Shown here: positions 36,723-50,413 of the stretch, one piece after another
Numbering within the stretch: position 1 is the stretch's first letter
Layout of the letters: each line of letters begins with the position of its first letter
Assembly (NCBI RefSeq): GCF_004355005.1
Contig: NZ_SMSJ01000009.1
Span: 1-64,000, forward strand
Source: Dankookia rubra
Lineage (GTDB): Bacteria; Pseudomonadota; Alphaproteobacteria; Acetobacterales; Acetobacteraceae
Direction of reading: 5' to 3'
Length of the DNA stretch: 64,000 nucleotides
Made by a program: the position numbers and the translations under genes
Notes under the pieces: model-generated
Databases searched by the model: none
Told to the model about the DNA's origin: nothing
What the model saw: only the letters and a program-made list of their open reading frames with translations

Positions 36723-37257
36723 GCCTAGCGAAGGGCGCCGATGCCCGCAGGAAGGTCTCCGTCGCGGCGTCGCCGGAAAGCGGATAGTCGGTCGCCCCGG
36801 TCCAGTGCACCAGCAGCACCTCTCCACCCCTTGCCAGGGAAGCCCGCACCCGCGCGGCGAGCCGGCCGACATCGGCAGCATCCAGGTAGTAGACGACTTC
36901 CGAGAGCAGAATGAGGTCGAAGGGGTCCGCCGCCGCCGGCCAGTCCTGCGGCACGCGCATCTGCCCGAAGGCGACCTGCGGCAGCCCGACGCAGCGCGCG
37001 CGGGCGGCATCCAACGGCGCCGCGGCGGCATCGAGCGCCAGCAGGCTGCCGCAGCGCGGCGCCAGGTCGCGGGTCAGCACGCCGATAGAGCAGCCGACCT
37101 CCAGCGCCCGGCCATAGTGCGGCCGGGCCAGCGCGGCGAGGGTCGCGTCGTACTTCGCCCGTTCGTAGGCGCTGTCGGCGAAGCCCCAGGGGTCGGGGTC
37201 GCGGGCGTAGATCGCCTCGAAATAATCGGGCGTCAGGGAATTCGTCGGGCGGGTCAT
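36649..37257 (-). CDS. NodS-like SAM-dependent methyltransferase
   Basis: 202 residues. N-terminal DYFEAIYARDPDPWGFADS is characteristic of NodS-type enzymes, followed by the SAM-binding motif ALEVGCSIGVLTRDLAPRC and FDLILLSEVVYYLD. NodS methylates a deacetylated amino sugar on a lipo-chitin backbone; only the family similarity is claimed here. Its start overlaps the stop of the PIG-L deacetylase gene by four bases (ATGA), so a deacetylase and an N-methyltransferase are made together, a chemically sensible pair. The 3' end overlaps the converging glycosyltransferase gene by 74 bases. Confidence 0.85.
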   Translation of the reverse strand: MTRPTNSLTPDYFEAIYARDPDPWGFADSAYERAKYDATLAALARPHYGRALEVGCSIGVLTRDLAPRCGSLLALDAAAAPLDAARARCVGLPQVAFGQMRVPQDWPAAADPFDLILLSEVVYYLDAADVGRLAARVRASLARGGEVLLVHWTGATDYPLSGDAATETFLRASAPFARPTQQSRADRYRLDRLHALPAAAAG

Positions 37258-38048
37258 CCCGCCTCCGCCTCCAGGAACAGCTCGAAGGGGCGGAAGGCCA
37301 GGGCCAGGGCGGCCTCGGGCAGGCGGAAGCCGCCCGGGTCGTCCTCGATCAATCCCGAGACCTGCGAGGCATGCGCCATGACCGCGCGCCGCTTGGCCGC
37401 CAGGTGGCGCGCGACGTCCAGCCGCAGGCCGCGCGGCGGCATCGGCAGCAGCGGCTCGGGCGGCAGCGGGAAGCCGGGGATGGGATGCGCGAAGGCCAGG
37501 CCCCAGACCGGATAGGCGAAGAGCCGCGTCTCCGGCGGCCAGGTGGGCAGCGCCGCCGCGGCGATGGCGAAACTGGCGGTGTGGTCGCGATGCGGGTCGT
37601 GCCGCCAGGGCGCGAAGACGCAGCCGGGGACCGGGCCGGCCGCACGGCGCAGGGCCGCGACCGCGGCATCGAAGGCGGTCCCCGCCATCGGCACCGCGGT
37701 GTCCGACAGGCCGAGGAAGCCGATGTCACGCGCCGGGTCCAGCCCAAGTTCGGCAACCGCCGCCCGCGCCTCAGCCTGGCGTTGCGCCACCAGCCGGTCG
37801 CGCGGCCAGGCGCGCGACCGGGGATGCGAGCCGGCGCCGTCGCTGACCACTACGACCCGCGCCGGCCGCCCCGCCGCGGCGCAGGCCGCCAGCAGCCCGC
37901 CGCAGCCGAGGCTTTCGTCGTCCGGATGCGGCGCCACCACCAGCGCGCCGCCGTCAGGCCCGAGCAGCGCAACGACATCGTCCACCAGCGGCAGGTCGCG
38001 CTCCGCCGCTCGCAGCCAGGTGCCGGCCGGGACGCCCGCCTCGCTCAT
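37254..38048 (-). CDS. PIG-L family (LmbE-like) deacetylase
   Basis: 264 residues. The zinc site is clear: PHPDDESLGCGG (His, Asp, Asp) and WRHDPHRDHTASF (His). PIG-L/LmbE enzymes remove acetyl groups from N-acetylglucosaminyl lipids or small thiol glycosides. Cytosolic by composition. It is the middle gene of a tightly packed minus-strand operon, overlapping the acyl-CoA-dehydrogenase-like gene upstream (38045-38048) and the methyltransferase gene downstream (37254-37257), each by four bases. Confidence 0.9.
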   Translation of the reverse strand: MSEAGVPAGTWLRAAERDLPLVDDVVALLGPDGGALVVAPHPDDESLGCGGLLAACAAAGRPARVVVVSDGAGSHPRSRAWPRDRLVAQRQAEARAAVAELGLDPARDIGFLGLSDTAVPMAGTAFDAAVAALRRAAGPVPGCVFAPWRHDPHRDHTASFAIAAAALPTWPPETRLFAYPVWGLAFAHPIPGFPLPPEPLLPMPPRGLRLDVARHLAAKRRAVMAHASQVSGLIEDDPGGFRLPEAALALAFRPFELFLEAEAG

Positions 38049-39160
38049 GGCCTGTCCCACAGGTCGCCGACCGCGGGAACGGCCGCCAGGATATCGGCGG
38101 CGGCCACGCCGAGCGCCCGGTCCGGGGCCGGCTGGCGCAGATAGGTGGCGAGGTCGCGGCAGAGCCGTTCCAAGGGGTTCGGCCGCAGGAAGGCGGTCAG
38201 GCCGACCGAGCGCTGCGCCAGTTCCAGCACGTCGAGCGCCGCCCGCTCCACCGCCGTCCGGGCAAGGTTGGCATAGGTCGCGGCCTCGGCGGCGGCGGGC
38301 TCGGCCTCGGCCCGCAGGGCGGCGGAATGGACCCAGAGCCGCGCCGTCTCCGCCGCGAGCGCCGCCTGGCCGAGCCTCGCCGCCTGATGCGGATCGCCGC
38401 CGCGGTTGGTGCGACGGAGATGCTCGCGCAGCGCGCCCAGCACCGCTTCCAGCCCGCCGCACTGGACGGCGGCGAAGCGCCAGGCGCCGGCGGAGAAGTC
38501 CGGCTGCCGCAGGTAGTCACCAGGGCTGCCGATCGCCATGCCGTCCTGGAGAGCGAGGCCGGTGAAGTCGACCGCCCCGGTCGCCGAGGCACGCATGCCC
38601 TGGGCGGTCCAGCCGGAGATGTCGGCGCGCTCGCCCGGCACGAGCGGCACCAGCAGCATCTGTGGCGGCGCCTCGGGCGTTGCTTCCGGCCGGGCGGTGA
38701 CCAGCGCCCGCGCCGCGAAGCCGGCGCCGGAGCAGAGCACCTTGCGCCCGGCCAACCGGCCGTCCGGGCGGATCGCCAGCGGCGGCTCGCCAGGCGCATC
38801 GGTATTCCAGACGCCAAACAGCAGCCCCGCCGCGGCGTCTCGCGCCGCCGCTGCGACCTGCGCGGCGCTGCCGTGCCGCTGCACCAGGCGCAGCGCGTTC
38901 ACGTGGCCCTCATACAACCGGCCGAGCGGCAGGCTGGCCCGGCCGACCAGGCGCAGCGCCTGGGCCAGTGGCGCCGCGCCTTCGGCCTCAATCCCCCAGC
39001 CGGCGCCGCCCAGCGCCCGAGCCAGCGGCGCGCGCAGCAGCCCAGCCGCATCCAGCGCGGCGACCGAGCCAGCGGGGAAGGCTCCATCGACATCCTCGGT
39101 GGCTGCCGCCTCGGCGATGCCGGGCAGCCGCAGGCGCAAGGCAGCCAGGAGGTCGGGCAT
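38045..39160 (-). CDS. Acyl-CoA-dehydrogenase-like flavoprotein
   Basis: 371 residues. The length and the three-part layout match the family: helical N-terminus, a central beta region (LLFGVWNTDAPGEPPLAIRPDG) and a helical C-terminus (AALDVLELAQRSVGL, then FLRPNPLERLCRDLATYLRQP). The C-terminal part aligns with the group that includes hydroxylase-like members such as DszC. I do not see a secure catalytic Glu, so dehydrogenase activity is not certain. ATG 39160 (MPDLLAALRLRLPG) is taken as the start; a GTG further upstream is possible. First gene of the operon with the PIG-L deacetylase and NodS-like methyltransferase, divergent from the MFS gene. Confidence 0.8.
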   Translation of the reverse strand: MPDLLAALRLRLPGIAEAAATEDVDGAFPAGSVAALDAAGLLRAPLARALGGAGWGIEAEGAAPLAQALRLVGRASLPLGRLYEGHVNALRLVQRHGSAAQVAAAARDAAAGLLFGVWNTDAPGEPPLAIRPDGRLAGRKVLCSGAGFAARALVTARPEATPEAPPQMLLVPLVPGERADISGWTAQGMRASATGAVDFTGLALQDGMAIGSPGDYLRQPDFSAGAWRFAAVQCGGLEAVLGALREHLRRTNRGGDPHQAARLGQAALAAETARLWVHSAALRAEAEPAAAEAATYANLARTAVERAALDVLELAQRSVGLTAFLRPNPLERLCRDLATYLRQPAPDRALGVAAADILAAVPAVGDLWDRP

Positions 39161-39350
39161 GGCGGCGCCGAGCGCAGCCTGGCGGGTCACGAAAATGGCT
39201 ATGGTCCTCTGGCAGGCCGGCGCGGCATGCGCGGCTGAGGATGGAACGGAGCGGAGCCGGGAAAGATGCATCCGCGCCGCCACCGCTCAGGCTTGCGTGA
39301 CCCCGGATGCAGCAGGGAAACCGGACCGCGGGCGCCGGCTATTCTCCCGG

Positions 39351-40556
39351 ATGAACGAAACGCGCCCGATCGGCCTTGCTGCGGCGGCAAGGGCGGAAGG
39401 TCCGGCGGTGCTGCCGCGATACCTGCTGCTCTTTGTCCTGCTCTTCCTCGGCTGGGGCGTGCTGAGCCCCTTCCTGCCGGCGGTGCTCGCCCTGCAAGGC
39501 GCCTCGGCCTCCGAGGTCGGGCTGCTGCTCGGCATGGGCACCGCGCTGCGGCTATTCGCCATGCCGGTCGCGGGGGCCGTCGCCGACCGCACCGGCGCGC
39601 CGCGCCAAGTGCTGGCCCTGGCACTGCTCGGCGCGGCGGTCTCCGTCCTCTGCTACGGGATGGTCGGCGGCGGCGCGATGCTGCTGCTGGTCGGCGTGGC
39701 CCATGCCCTGGCGACCGCCCCGGTCGGGCCGCTGCCCGATGCGCTGGCGGTGCGCGCGGCCGCCGGGCCGCGGAGGCTCGACTACGGTGTGGTGCGGGGC
39801 GCCGGGGCCGCGGCCTTCATCGCCGCCAGCACCGCGGCCGGGCTCGCGGTGGCGGCCGCGGGCTCGCCGAGGATCGTGCTATGGCTGAATGCCGGGCTTT
39901 TCGTCCTGGCCGCCGGGGCGGCGCTGCGGCTGCCACGGCCTGCAATAACGCCGGTTCCGTCGCCGCGCACGGCGTCCGGGGCTGGCTCGGTGCGGGCGCT
40001 GCTGCGCCTGGCGGAGTTCCGCCGCCTCGTGCTGGTCTCCGGCCTGATCCAGGGCAGCCATGCCTTTTATGCCGGCTTCGCAGTGCTGGGCTGGCAGGCG
40101 GCAGGGATTGGGCCGGGCAGCATCGGCCTGCTCTGGTCGCTCTCGGTCGCGGCGGAAGTGCTGGTCTTCCTCCTGCTCGGCCGCCGGCTGCTCGGTCGGC
40201 TCGGGGTGGGCGGCACCTGCGCGCTGGCCGCGGCGGCCGGGCTGCTGCGCTGGTCGGCCATGGCGCTAGACGCCCCGGTGGCGCTGCTGGTGCCGATGCA
40301 GCTGCTGCACGGGCTGACCTTCGCGGCGCAGCACATGGCAGCGATGGCGGTGCTGGCGCGGCTGGCGCCGGACCGGCTGGGCGGCACGGCGCAGGCGCTG
40401 CTGGCTTCGCTCGGGACCGGCCTTTTCACCGCGGTGCTGCTGCTGGCCTCGGGCGCGCTGTACGAGCGGATCGGCCTCGGCGGCTTCTGGGCCATGGCGG
40501 CGCTGTGTGCGCTGGCGGTGCCGCTGGCGCGCGGCCTGCCGGGCCGCGAGGGATGA
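39351..40556 (+). CDS. MFS transporter
   Basis: 401 residues with about twelve predicted membrane helices. The first is PRYLLLFVLLFLGWGVLSPF, the loop 2-3 motif region reads GTALRLFAMPVAGAVADRTGAPRQ, and the second half repeats the pattern from about residue 220. It resembles the MFS_1-like/HcaT group reported for phenylpropionate and related compounds, but substrate cannot be assigned. It diverges from the acyl-CoA-dehydrogenase-like gene over 190 bases and precedes an aromatic-ring monooxygenase gene by 154 bases, which would fit uptake of an aromatic acid. ATG 39351 has no clear ribosome site. Confidence 0.88.
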   Translation: MNETRPIGLAAAARAEGPAVLPRYLLLFVLLFLGWGVLSPFLPAVLALQGASASEVGLLLGMGTALRLFAMPVAGAVADRTGAPRQVLALALLGAAVSVLCYGMVGGGAMLLLVGVAHALATAPVGPLPDALAVRAAAGPRRLDYGVVRGAGAAAFIAASTAAGLAVAAAGSPRIVLWLNAGLFVLAAGAALRLPRPAITPVPSPRTASGAGSVRALLRLAEFRRLVLVSGLIQGSHAFYAGFAVLGWQAAGIGPGSIGLLWSLSVAAEVLVFLLLGRRLLGRLGVGGTCALAAAAGLLRWSAMALDAPVALLVPMQLLHGLTFAAQHMAAMAVLARLAPDRLGGTAQALLASLGTGLFTAVLLLASGALYERIGLGGFWAMAALCALAVPLARGLPGREG

Positions 40557-40710
40557 CCCCGGTGCGGAGCATCCTTCGGGGCGACGACGGATTGCCATCG
40601 CGGCCAGGCGCAGGTCCACGCCGCCTGGCGCTCACGCCGTCCCGCGATCCGCGCTAGCGTCGCGGCGCGCGATGCCGGGGCCCCTCCCCGCCCGCGGGGA
40701 GGAGATGCAG

Positions 40711-41901
40711 ATGCCGCAGGCCGCACCCATGCTGATCGTCGGCGGCGGCATCGGTGGACTGGCCGCGGCGCTCGGCCTTGCCCGCCGCGGCATCCGTTGC
40801 AGCGTGCTGGAGAAATCCCCTGCGCTCGGCGAGATCGGCGCCGGGATCCAGCTCGGCCCCAATGCCTTCCATGCCTTCGACCATCTCGGCGTCGGCGACA
40901 CCGCCCGCGCCATGGCGGTCTATATCGATCGGCTCCGGCTGATGGATGCCGTGGCCGGGGAGGAGATCACCCATATCGATCTTGGCGAAGCCTTCCGCCG
41001 TCGCTTCGGCAACCCCTACGCGGTGATCCATCGCGGCGACCTGCACGGTGTCTTCCTCACGGCCTGCCGCGAGAGCCCGCTGATCGCGCTGCGCACCGGC
41101 AGCGAGGTGGTGGACTACGCGCAGGACGGCAAAGGCGTCACCGCGCTGCTGGCGAATGGCGAGCGCCTGGCGGGCTCGGTCCTTATCGGCGCCGACGGGC
41201 TTTGGTCGAAGATCCGCAGGCGCGTCGTCGGCGACGGTGCGCCGCGCGTCTCCGGCCATACCACCTATCGCTCGGTCATTCCGACCGAGCGGATGCCGGA
41301 GGCGCTGCGCTGGAACGCCGCGACGCTCTGGGCCGGGCCGAAATGCCACATCGTCCACTACCCCTTGCAGGGCTGGAAGCTGTTCAATCTGGTCGTCACC
41401 TACCACAACGACGCGCCCGCGCTGGTAGGCGGCCAGCCCGTGCCCTTTGAAGAGGTGATGCGGGGCTTCGAGCACATCCATCCGCGCGTGCAGGCGATCA
41501 TCCGCCACGGCAGAGAATGGCGGAAATGGGTGCTCTGCGACCGCGACCCGGTGGAGCACTGGGTCGATGGCCGCGTCGCGCTGCTCGGCGATGCGGCGCA
41601 TCCCATGCTGCAATACATGGCGCAGGGCGCCTGCATGGCGATGGAGGACGCGGTCTGCCTGTCGCACATGCTGGCCACGCATCCGGGCCGCATCGAGCCG
41701 GCGCTCGAAGCCTACCGGGCGCGGCGGGTCCTCCGCACCACCCGGGTGCAACTGATGTCGCGTGCCATGGGCGAGCACGTCTACCATCCCGCCGGCGCGC
41801 ATGCGCTGCTGCGCAACGCCATCATGTCAGCCAAGGACTCCAGGCAGTGGTACGAGACGCTGGCCTGGCTCTACGGTGGCACCGGGCTCGACCCGGCGTA
41901 A
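40711..41901 (+). CDS. FAD-dependent aromatic monooxygenase, 3-hydroxybenzoate 6-monooxygenase type
   Basis: 396 residues of the class A flavoprotein hydroxylases. FAD motif MLIVGGGIGGLAAALGLARRG at the start, the DG motif GADGLWSKIRRRVVGDG, and the GD motif VALLGDAAHPMLQYMAQGA with AMEDAVCLS. The C-terminal YETLAWLYGGTGL resembles 3-hydroxybenzoate 6-hydroxylases, which make gentisate; salicylate hydroxylase is the main alternative. No gentisate dioxygenase is in the window. The start at 40711 is preferred over 40705 because GGGGAGGAG (40696-40704) is six bases from it and would touch an ATG at 40705. Confidence 0.88.
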   Translation: MPQAAPMLIVGGGIGGLAAALGLARRGIRCSVLEKSPALGEIGAGIQLGPNAFHAFDHLGVGDTARAMAVYIDRLRLMDAVAGEEITHIDLGEAFRRRFGNPYAVIHRGDLHGVFLTACRESPLIALRTGSEVVDYAQDGKGVTALLANGERLAGSVLIGADGLWSKIRRRVVGDGAPRVSGHTTYRSVIPTERMPEALRWNAATLWAGPKCHIVHYPLQGWKLFNLVVTYHNDAPALVGGQPVPFEEVMRGFEHIHPRVQAIIRHGREWRKWVLCDRDPVEHWVDGRVALLGDAAHPMLQYMAQGACMAMEDAVCLSHMLATHPGRIEPALEAYRARRVLRTTRVQLMSRAMGEHVYHPAGAHALLRNAIMSAKDSRQWYETLAWLYGGTGLDPA

Positions 41902-41919
41902 CCGGAAGAAGGCGGGCGA

Positions 41920-41936
41920 TCCGCCCACTGGGCGGA
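41920..41936 (+). terminator. Short GC hairpin after the monooxygenase gene
   Basis: TCCGCCC (41920-41926) and GGGCGGA (41930-41936) form a perfect 7-bp stem with a 3-base loop, 19 bases after the stop codon. There is no T-run, so it is a possible weak terminator or 3'-end stabiliser. Confidence 0.35.
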
Positions 41937-42126
41937 CACCACCAGGGAGACTCAACCAGACGGGGTAAGCTTGGCCGCGAAAGGGGGGCTATGGCGCAGC
42001 CCGGGCATTTGGTATGGGCGGGCAGCGGCATTCCCGATAGTGTTATCGACCGCCGCAAACTGACGATCCACGCCGGTCCGCCTGCCTCCACGCGCCTGAT
42101 CGCGCCATTGCCCGAAGAGTAGCCGT

Positions 42127-46770
<4,644 letters not shown>

Positions 46771-46780
46771 GGACACGACC

Positions 46781-48229
46781 ATGGGTAAGCCGACAGGGTT
46801 CCTCGAGATCGACCGGCGCGACCGGGGCTACGAGACACCGGAATCACGCGTGAAAACTTGGCGCGAATACGTGCAGCCGCTGCCACAGGCCGAGCTCGGC
46901 CGGCAGGCGGCGCGCTGCATGAATTGCGGCATCCCGTACTGCCACAACGGCTGTCCCGTGAACAACATGATCCCGGACTGGAACGACCTGGTCTATCGGG
47001 AACAGTGGCAGACGGCGCTCTCGACGCTGCATTCCACCAACAACTTCCCCGAATTCACCGGCCGCATCTGCCCCGCCCCCTGCGAGGCGAGTTGCACGCT
47101 GAATATCCAGGACAGCCCGGTCACCATCAAGTCGATCGAATGCGCCATCGTCGATCGCGGCTGGCAGGAAGGCTGGATCCAGCCGCAAGTGCCGGCGCGG
47201 CGCAGCGGCAGGCGCGTCGCCGTCGTCGGCTCCGGCCCCGCGGGCATGGCGGCGGCGCAGCAGCTGGCCCGCATCGGACATGCGGTGACCCTGTTCGAGA
47301 AGAGCGACCGCATCGGCGGGCTGCTGCGCTACGGCATTCCCGACTTCAAGATGGAGAAGCACCTGATCGACCGCCGGGTCGAGCAGATGGCGGCCGAGGG
47401 CGTCGAATTCCGCACCGGCGTCGAGATCGGCGCGGCGCTGCCGGTCGAGGCGCTGCTGGCCGAATACGATGCGGTGGTGCTCTCGGGCGGCGCCGAATGG
47501 CCGCGCGACCTCGAGGTCGAGGGCCGCGCGCTGGACGGCATCCACTATGCCATGGACTACCTGGTGCAGCAGAACCGGCGCGTCCATGGCGCGCCCGAGC
47601 ACCAGGCGGCGCCGCGCGGCACGATCAGCGCGCGCGGCAAGCATGTGGTCGTCATCGGCGGCGGCGACACCGGCGCCGACTGCATCGGCACGGCGGCGCG
47701 GCAGGGCGCGGCCTCGATCACCCAGATCGAGATCATGCCGAAGCCGCCGGAGCGGGAGGACAAGGCGCTGTCCTGGCCGAACTGGCCGAACAAGCTGCGC
47801 ACCGCGCCGGCGCATCTGGAAGGCTGCGCCCGCGACTGGGCGGTGCTGACCAGGCGTGCGGTGGGCGAGGCCGGGCGCGTCACCGCGCTCGACTGCGTCC
47901 GGGTGGAGTGGGTGCGCGACGGCGGCCGCATGCAGATGCGGGAGGTCGCGGGCAGCGAGCTCACCCTGAAGGCCGACCTCGTCCTGCTCGCCATGGGCTT
48001 CCTCGGCCCGCAGCGCGCCGGGCTGCTGGAAAGCGCCGCGGTGGCGCTCGACGGCCGCGGCAACGTGCAGGCGGACACCGAAGGCTATGCCACTTCCGTC
48101 CCGCGCGTCTTCGCCGCCGGCGACATGCGGCGCGGCCAGTCCCTGGTGGTCTGGGCGATCCGCGAGGGCCGGCAATGCGCCCGCGCGGTGGACGCGTTCC
48201 TGATGGGCGCGAGCACGCTGCCGCGCTGA
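46781..48229 (+). CDS. gltD: Glutamate synthase (NADPH) small subunit
   Basis: 482 residues. The N-terminal 4Fe-4S ligands are visible in [18 protein letters not shown] (C46, C49, C54, C58), with more Cys in CPAPCEASC. The FAD motif is [12 protein letters not shown] and the NADPH motif [12 protein letters not shown]. It feeds electrons from NADPH through FAD and the clusters to GltB. It starts ten bases after gltB and forms an operon with it. The length and motifs are complete. Confidence 0.97.
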   Translation: MGKPTGFLEIDRRDRGYETPESRVKTWREYVQPLPQAELGRQAARCMNCGIPYCHNGCPVNNMIPDWNDLVYREQWQTALSTLHSTNNFPEFTGRICPAPCEASCTLNIQDSPVTIKSIECAIVDRGWQEGWIQPQVPARRSGRRVAVVGSGPAGMAAAQQLARIGHAVTLFEKSDRIGGLLRYGIPDFKMEKHLIDRRVEQMAAEGVEFRTGVEIGAALPVEALLAEYDAVVLSGGAEWPRDLEVEGRALDGIHYAMDYLVQQNRRVHGAPEHQAAPRGTISARGKHVVVIGGGDTGADCIGTAARQGAASITQIEIMPKPPEREDKALSWPNWPNKLRTAPAHLEGCARDWAVLTRRAVGEAGRVTALDCVRVEWVRDGGRMQMREVAGSELTLKADLVLLAMGFLGPQRAGLLESAAVALDGRGNVQADTEGYATSVPRVFAAGDMRRGQSLVVWAIREGRQCARAVDAFLMGASTLPR

Positions 48230-48234
48230 GCGGC

Positions 48235-48256
48235 GGGCGCGGTTCCGGCCGCGCCC
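48235..48256 (+). terminator. Hairpin after gltD
   Basis: GGGCGCGG (48235-48242) and CCGCGCCC (48249-48256) form a perfect 8-bp GC stem with loop TTCCGG, six bases after the gltD stop. A T-run is absent. It probably ends or attenuates the gltBD transcript. Confidence 0.5.
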
Positions 48257-48268
48257 ATCCTGGCCTAC

Positions 48269-48287
48269 CCTCCGGTGAAACCGGAGG
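48269..48287 (+). promoter_or_regulatory. Hairpin covering the ribosome site of the alcohol dehydrogenase gene
   Basis: CCTCCGG (48269-48275) pairs perfectly with CCGGAGG (48281-48287) around loop TGAAA. The right arm contains GGAGG, the ribosome-binding site of the gene starting at 48296, eight bases later. The structure would hide the site unless opened. Confidence 0.45.
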
Positions 48288-48295
48288 AAACCACC

Positions 48296-49378
48296 ATGCG
48301 CGCCGCCATCTTCCGCCAGGGCGACTTCGTCGTCGATACGATTCCCGACCCGGTCCTCGCCGAGGGCCAGGTGCTGGTCCGCACCCGGGCCTGCGGCATC
48401 TGCGGCTCCGACCTGCACGCGGCGAAATACACCGATGCCTTCGTCGACGTGGCGAAGCGGTCCGGCGGCCGCTTCGCCATGGTGAAGGACCGCGACATCG
48501 TCTTCGGCCATGAATTCGTCGGCGAGGTCGTGGCGAACGGCCCGGGCACCGAGGGGCGCTTCGCGCCCGGCACGCTCGTCACCTCCATGCCGCTGACCAT
48601 CGCCGGCCGGCGGGTCGAAGGCGTCGGCTACAACCCGGACGTGCCCGGCGCCTTCGCCGAATACCTGCCCCTGGCCGAGCGCATGCTGCTGCCGCTGCCC
48701 GCCGGCATGGACCCCGACCATGCCGCGCTGGTCGAGCCGATCGCGGTCGGCGTGCATGCGGTGGCCTTCGCCCGCACCACGCCGGAGGACGTGGCGCTGG
48801 TGATCGGCTGCGGCCCGATCGGGCTGGCGGTGATCGCCGCGCTGAAGCTGCAGGGAATCGGCCCGGTGATCGCCACGGATTTCTCGCCGGCGCGGCGGGC
48901 GCTGGCGCAGCGCATGGGCGCCGACATCGTGGTCGATCCGGCCGCCGCCTCGCCCTATGCGGCGCTGGAGGCGGCGATCACCCCGGCCGGCTTCGATGCC
49001 GGCCGCTATGCGCAGCTGCTCGGCCTGTCGCCGAAGCGGCGGCCGGCGGTCATCTTCGAATGCGTCGGCATGCCGGGCGTCATGGCGCAGGTCTTCGAGC
49101 AGGCCCCCGCCGGCGCGCGCATCGTCATCGTCGGCGTCTGCATGGAACCCGATCGCTTCGAGCCCTTCTTCGGCATCGTCAAGCAGCTCAACGTGCAATT
49201 CGTGCTGGGCTACACGGCGGAGGAATTCGCCTCGACCCTCGGCCATATCGGCGCCGGGCGGATCGACGTGGCGCCCCTCATCACCGGCCGGGTCGGACTC
49301 GACGGCGTGCGCCAAGCCTTTCTCGACCTAGCGAGCCCGGAGCGGCACGCCAAGGTGCTGGTCGAGCCCTGGCGGTAG
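48296..49378 (+). CDS. Zinc-dependent alcohol dehydrogenase (MDR family)
   Basis: 360 residues. Catalytic zinc ligands are in RACGICGSDLH (Cys) and VFGHEFVGEV (His, Glu). The NAD(P) motif is VIGCGPIGLAVIAALK. The structural-zinc loop with four Cys is not evident between the catalytic domain halves (TIAGRRVEGVGYNP instead), so it belongs to the single-zinc type. Substrate unknown. GGAGG at 48283-48287 sets the start at ATG 48296, and this site lies in a stable hairpin. It is separate from gltBD, which ends in its own hairpin, and it converges on the Bug receptor gene with four bases between. Confidence 0.88.
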   Translation: MRAAIFRQGDFVVDTIPDPVLAEGQVLVRTRACGICGSDLHAAKYTDAFVDVAKRSGGRFAMVKDRDIVFGHEFVGEVVANGPGTEGRFAPGTLVTSMPLTIAGRRVEGVGYNPDVPGAFAEYLPLAERMLLPLPAGMDPDHAALVEPIAVGVHAVAFARTTPEDVALVIGCGPIGLAVIAALKLQGIGPVIATDFSPARRALAQRMGADIVVDPAAASPYAALEAAITPAGFDAGRYAQLLGLSPKRRPAVIFECVGMPGVMAQVFEQAPAGARIVIVGVCMEPDRFEPFFGIVKQLNVQFVLGYTAEEFASTLGHIGAGRIDVAPLITGRVGLDGVRQAFLDLASPERHAKVLVEPWR

Positions 49379-49382
49379 CGGA

Positions 49383-50348
49383 TCAATCGACCTTGAAGCC
49401 GCTCTTCTCCACCACCGGCCGCCAGCGCTCGATATCCTCGACGAGAATCCTGCCGAGCTCGGCCGGCGTCGAGACCTCCGGCTCCAGCCCGATCGCCAGG
49501 AGCTGCGCCTTCACCTCCGGCTCCATGGTTGCCGCCGCCAGCTCGTCGCGCAGTGCAGCGACGACCGGCGCCGGCGTGCCGGCCGGGGCATAGAAGCCGA
49601 AGCTCGCCTGGTCGGGATGGCCGAGCTCGGCGATGGTCGGGATCTCAGGCGTCGTCACGCCCCGCTTCGGGCCGGAGGTGATGACGATGCGCAGGTTGCC
49701 GTCCTTGTGGTGGGTCAGGAAGTCGGAGACGCCACCGCAGCCCGCCTTGATATGCCCCGCAGCCAGGTCGGCGATCACGGGTGCGGCGCCGCGATAGCCC
49801 ACCGGCTCGAGTTCCACCCCGAAAGCGCCGCCGAGTTGCAGACCGAAGAAATGCGTGGATGATCCCAGCGCCGTGCTGCCGAAGCTGCCGCGTTTCGGAT
49901 CCTGCTTCACCCAGGCGACATAGTCGCGAAAGCTGGTGAAGGGCAGGCTCGGTGCCAGCACGTAGCAGGTCTGCACCGTGCCGGTCATGGTCACCGGGGC
50001 GAAGTCGCTGCGCGGGTCGAAGGGCAGCTTGCGGAAGGTCAAGACCGGCTGCACGGTCGAGGCGCTGGGCGCGAAGAGCAGCGTGGTGCCGTCCGGCACC
50101 GCGTATTTCAGCGCCTCGCAAGCCACCGTGCCGCTGGCGCCGGCGCGGTTCTCGATCACAATGTTCCGCAGCTTGCCGCGCTTGCGCAGCGTCTCGGCGA
50201 TCGCCCGGCCCATGACGTCGGTACCGCCGCCGGGCGGGAAGCCGACCAGGATGCGGACCGTGCCCTGCGGCAGGGCGGCTTCCGCAAGGGAGGGCGCGGC
50301 GAGCAGCGCGCCCGAGGCGCGCAGCAGGGCGCGGCGTGGCAGGTGCAT
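49383..50348 (-). CDS. Bug/TctC-type tripartite tricarboxylate transporter receptor (3)
   Basis: 321 residues. The signal peptide runs PRRALLRASGALLAAPSLAEA with cleavage near AEA-AL. Family hallmarks are VRILVGFPPGGGTD, VENRAG-like IENRAGASG and GYRGAAPVIADLAAGHIKAG. It is a presumed periplasmic receptor for an organic acid; no TctAB genes are here. ATG 50348 has GGGGAGGGG eight bases upstream. It stands alone between the alcohol dehydrogenase and the MBL-fold hydrolase gene. Confidence 0.92.
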   Translation of the reverse strand: MHLPRRALLRASGALLAAPSLAEAALPQGTVRILVGFPPGGGTDVMGRAIAETLRKRGKLRNIVIENRAGASGTVACEALKYAVPDGTTLLFAPSASTVQPVLTFRKLPFDPRSDFAPVTMTGTVQTCYVLAPSLPFTSFRDYVAWVKQDPKRGSFGSTALGSSTHFFGLQLGGAFGVELEPVGYRGAAPVIADLAAGHIKAGCGGVSDFLTHHKDGNLRIVITSGPKRGVTTPEIPTIAELGHPDQASFGFYAPAGTPAPVVAALRDELAAATMEPEVKAQLLAIGLEPEVSTPAELGRILVEDIERWRPVVEKSGFKVD

Positions 50349-50413
50349 ATATCCCCTCCCCGATCTTGGTGCTTCCTGGACCCGGTCAGGCTGCTGCGCC
50401 CGGCGTCGCCCTG

